This document shows positions 21,226-21,230 of a stretch of 21,230 nt of DNA, in pieces. Location: the NCBI GenBank assembly GCA_009775705.1, contig VSQE01000042.1:1-21230 (forward strand), read 5' to 3'. Position 1 is the stretch's first letter. Each line of letters opens with the position of its first letter. The position numbers and the translations under genes are program-made. The notes under the pieces are model-generated. The model searched no databases. It saw nothing but the letters and a program-made list of their open reading frames with translations, and was not told the origin of the DNA. Source of the stretch: Prevotellamassilia sp. Lineage in GTDB: Bacteria > Bacteroidota > Bacteroidia > Bacteroidales > Bacteroidaceae.

Positions 21226-21230
21226 CCCGT

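Overview
The window looks like a GC-rich member of the order Bacteroidales. Evidence seen directly: repeated Bacteroidetes-type promoters (TTTG about 20 bp upstream of TAnnTTTG), no Shine-Dalgarno pattern before starts, a TonB-dependent receptor with a carboxypeptidase-regulatory-like N-terminus, lipoproteins with short Cys lipoboxes, and the lineage-typical order dut / TPR lipoprotein / DUF4292 lipoprotein / EnvC-like protein. The coding DNA is GC-rich by eye, which suggests a high-GC genus; I do not name a species.

Layout. (1) 1-290: copy 1 of a 229-bp dispersed element, overlapping the 3' end of a histidine kinase. (2) 273-2430, minus strand: a two-component system (histidine kinase plus OmpR/PhoB-type regulator). 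(3) 2611-6346, plus strand, divergent: a TonB-dependent receptor followed by a secreted purple-acid-phosphatase-like metallophosphoesterase; with the PhoR/PhoB-like pair this looks like a phosphate or phosphoester acquisition locus (inference). (4) 6598-7211: an HD-domain hydrolase broken by a frameshift. (5) 7325-11919: dut, a TPR lipoprotein, a DUF4292 lipoprotein and an EnvC-like degenerate M23 protein, an envelope/cell-division cluster. (6) 12074-12343: rpsO with its own strong promoter lying inside a perfect 12-bp inverted repeat. (7) 12550-15980: an extended SDR, an overlapping PAP2/Aur1-like membrane protein and an exported C1B (bleomycin-hydrolase-type) peptidase, closed by a 22-bp perfect hairpin. 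(8) 16114-16343: copy 2 of the dispersed element, followed on the minus strand by a CobB-type sirtuin (16369-17070). (9) 17213-19651: three tandem FKBP-type prolyl isomerases, apparently one cytoplasmic, one lipoprotein and one exported. (10) 19652-21230: AT-rich, gene-poor DNA with one exported hypothetical protein (minus strand) bearing a T9SS-like C-terminal tail, and at the right edge a terminator for a minus-strand gene outside the window.

The most unusual structure is the 229/230-bp element present twice, about 16 kb apart, in the same orientation and each time directly behind a minus-strand gene. Each copy carries a cluster of AT-rich hairpins, an intrinsic terminator and, on the minus strand, a promoter (TTTG-N20-TATATTTG in copy 2) only about 45 nt upstream of that terminator. 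It reads as a self-contained unit for a very short RNA or as a mobile terminator cassette. No element-encoded protein is visible.
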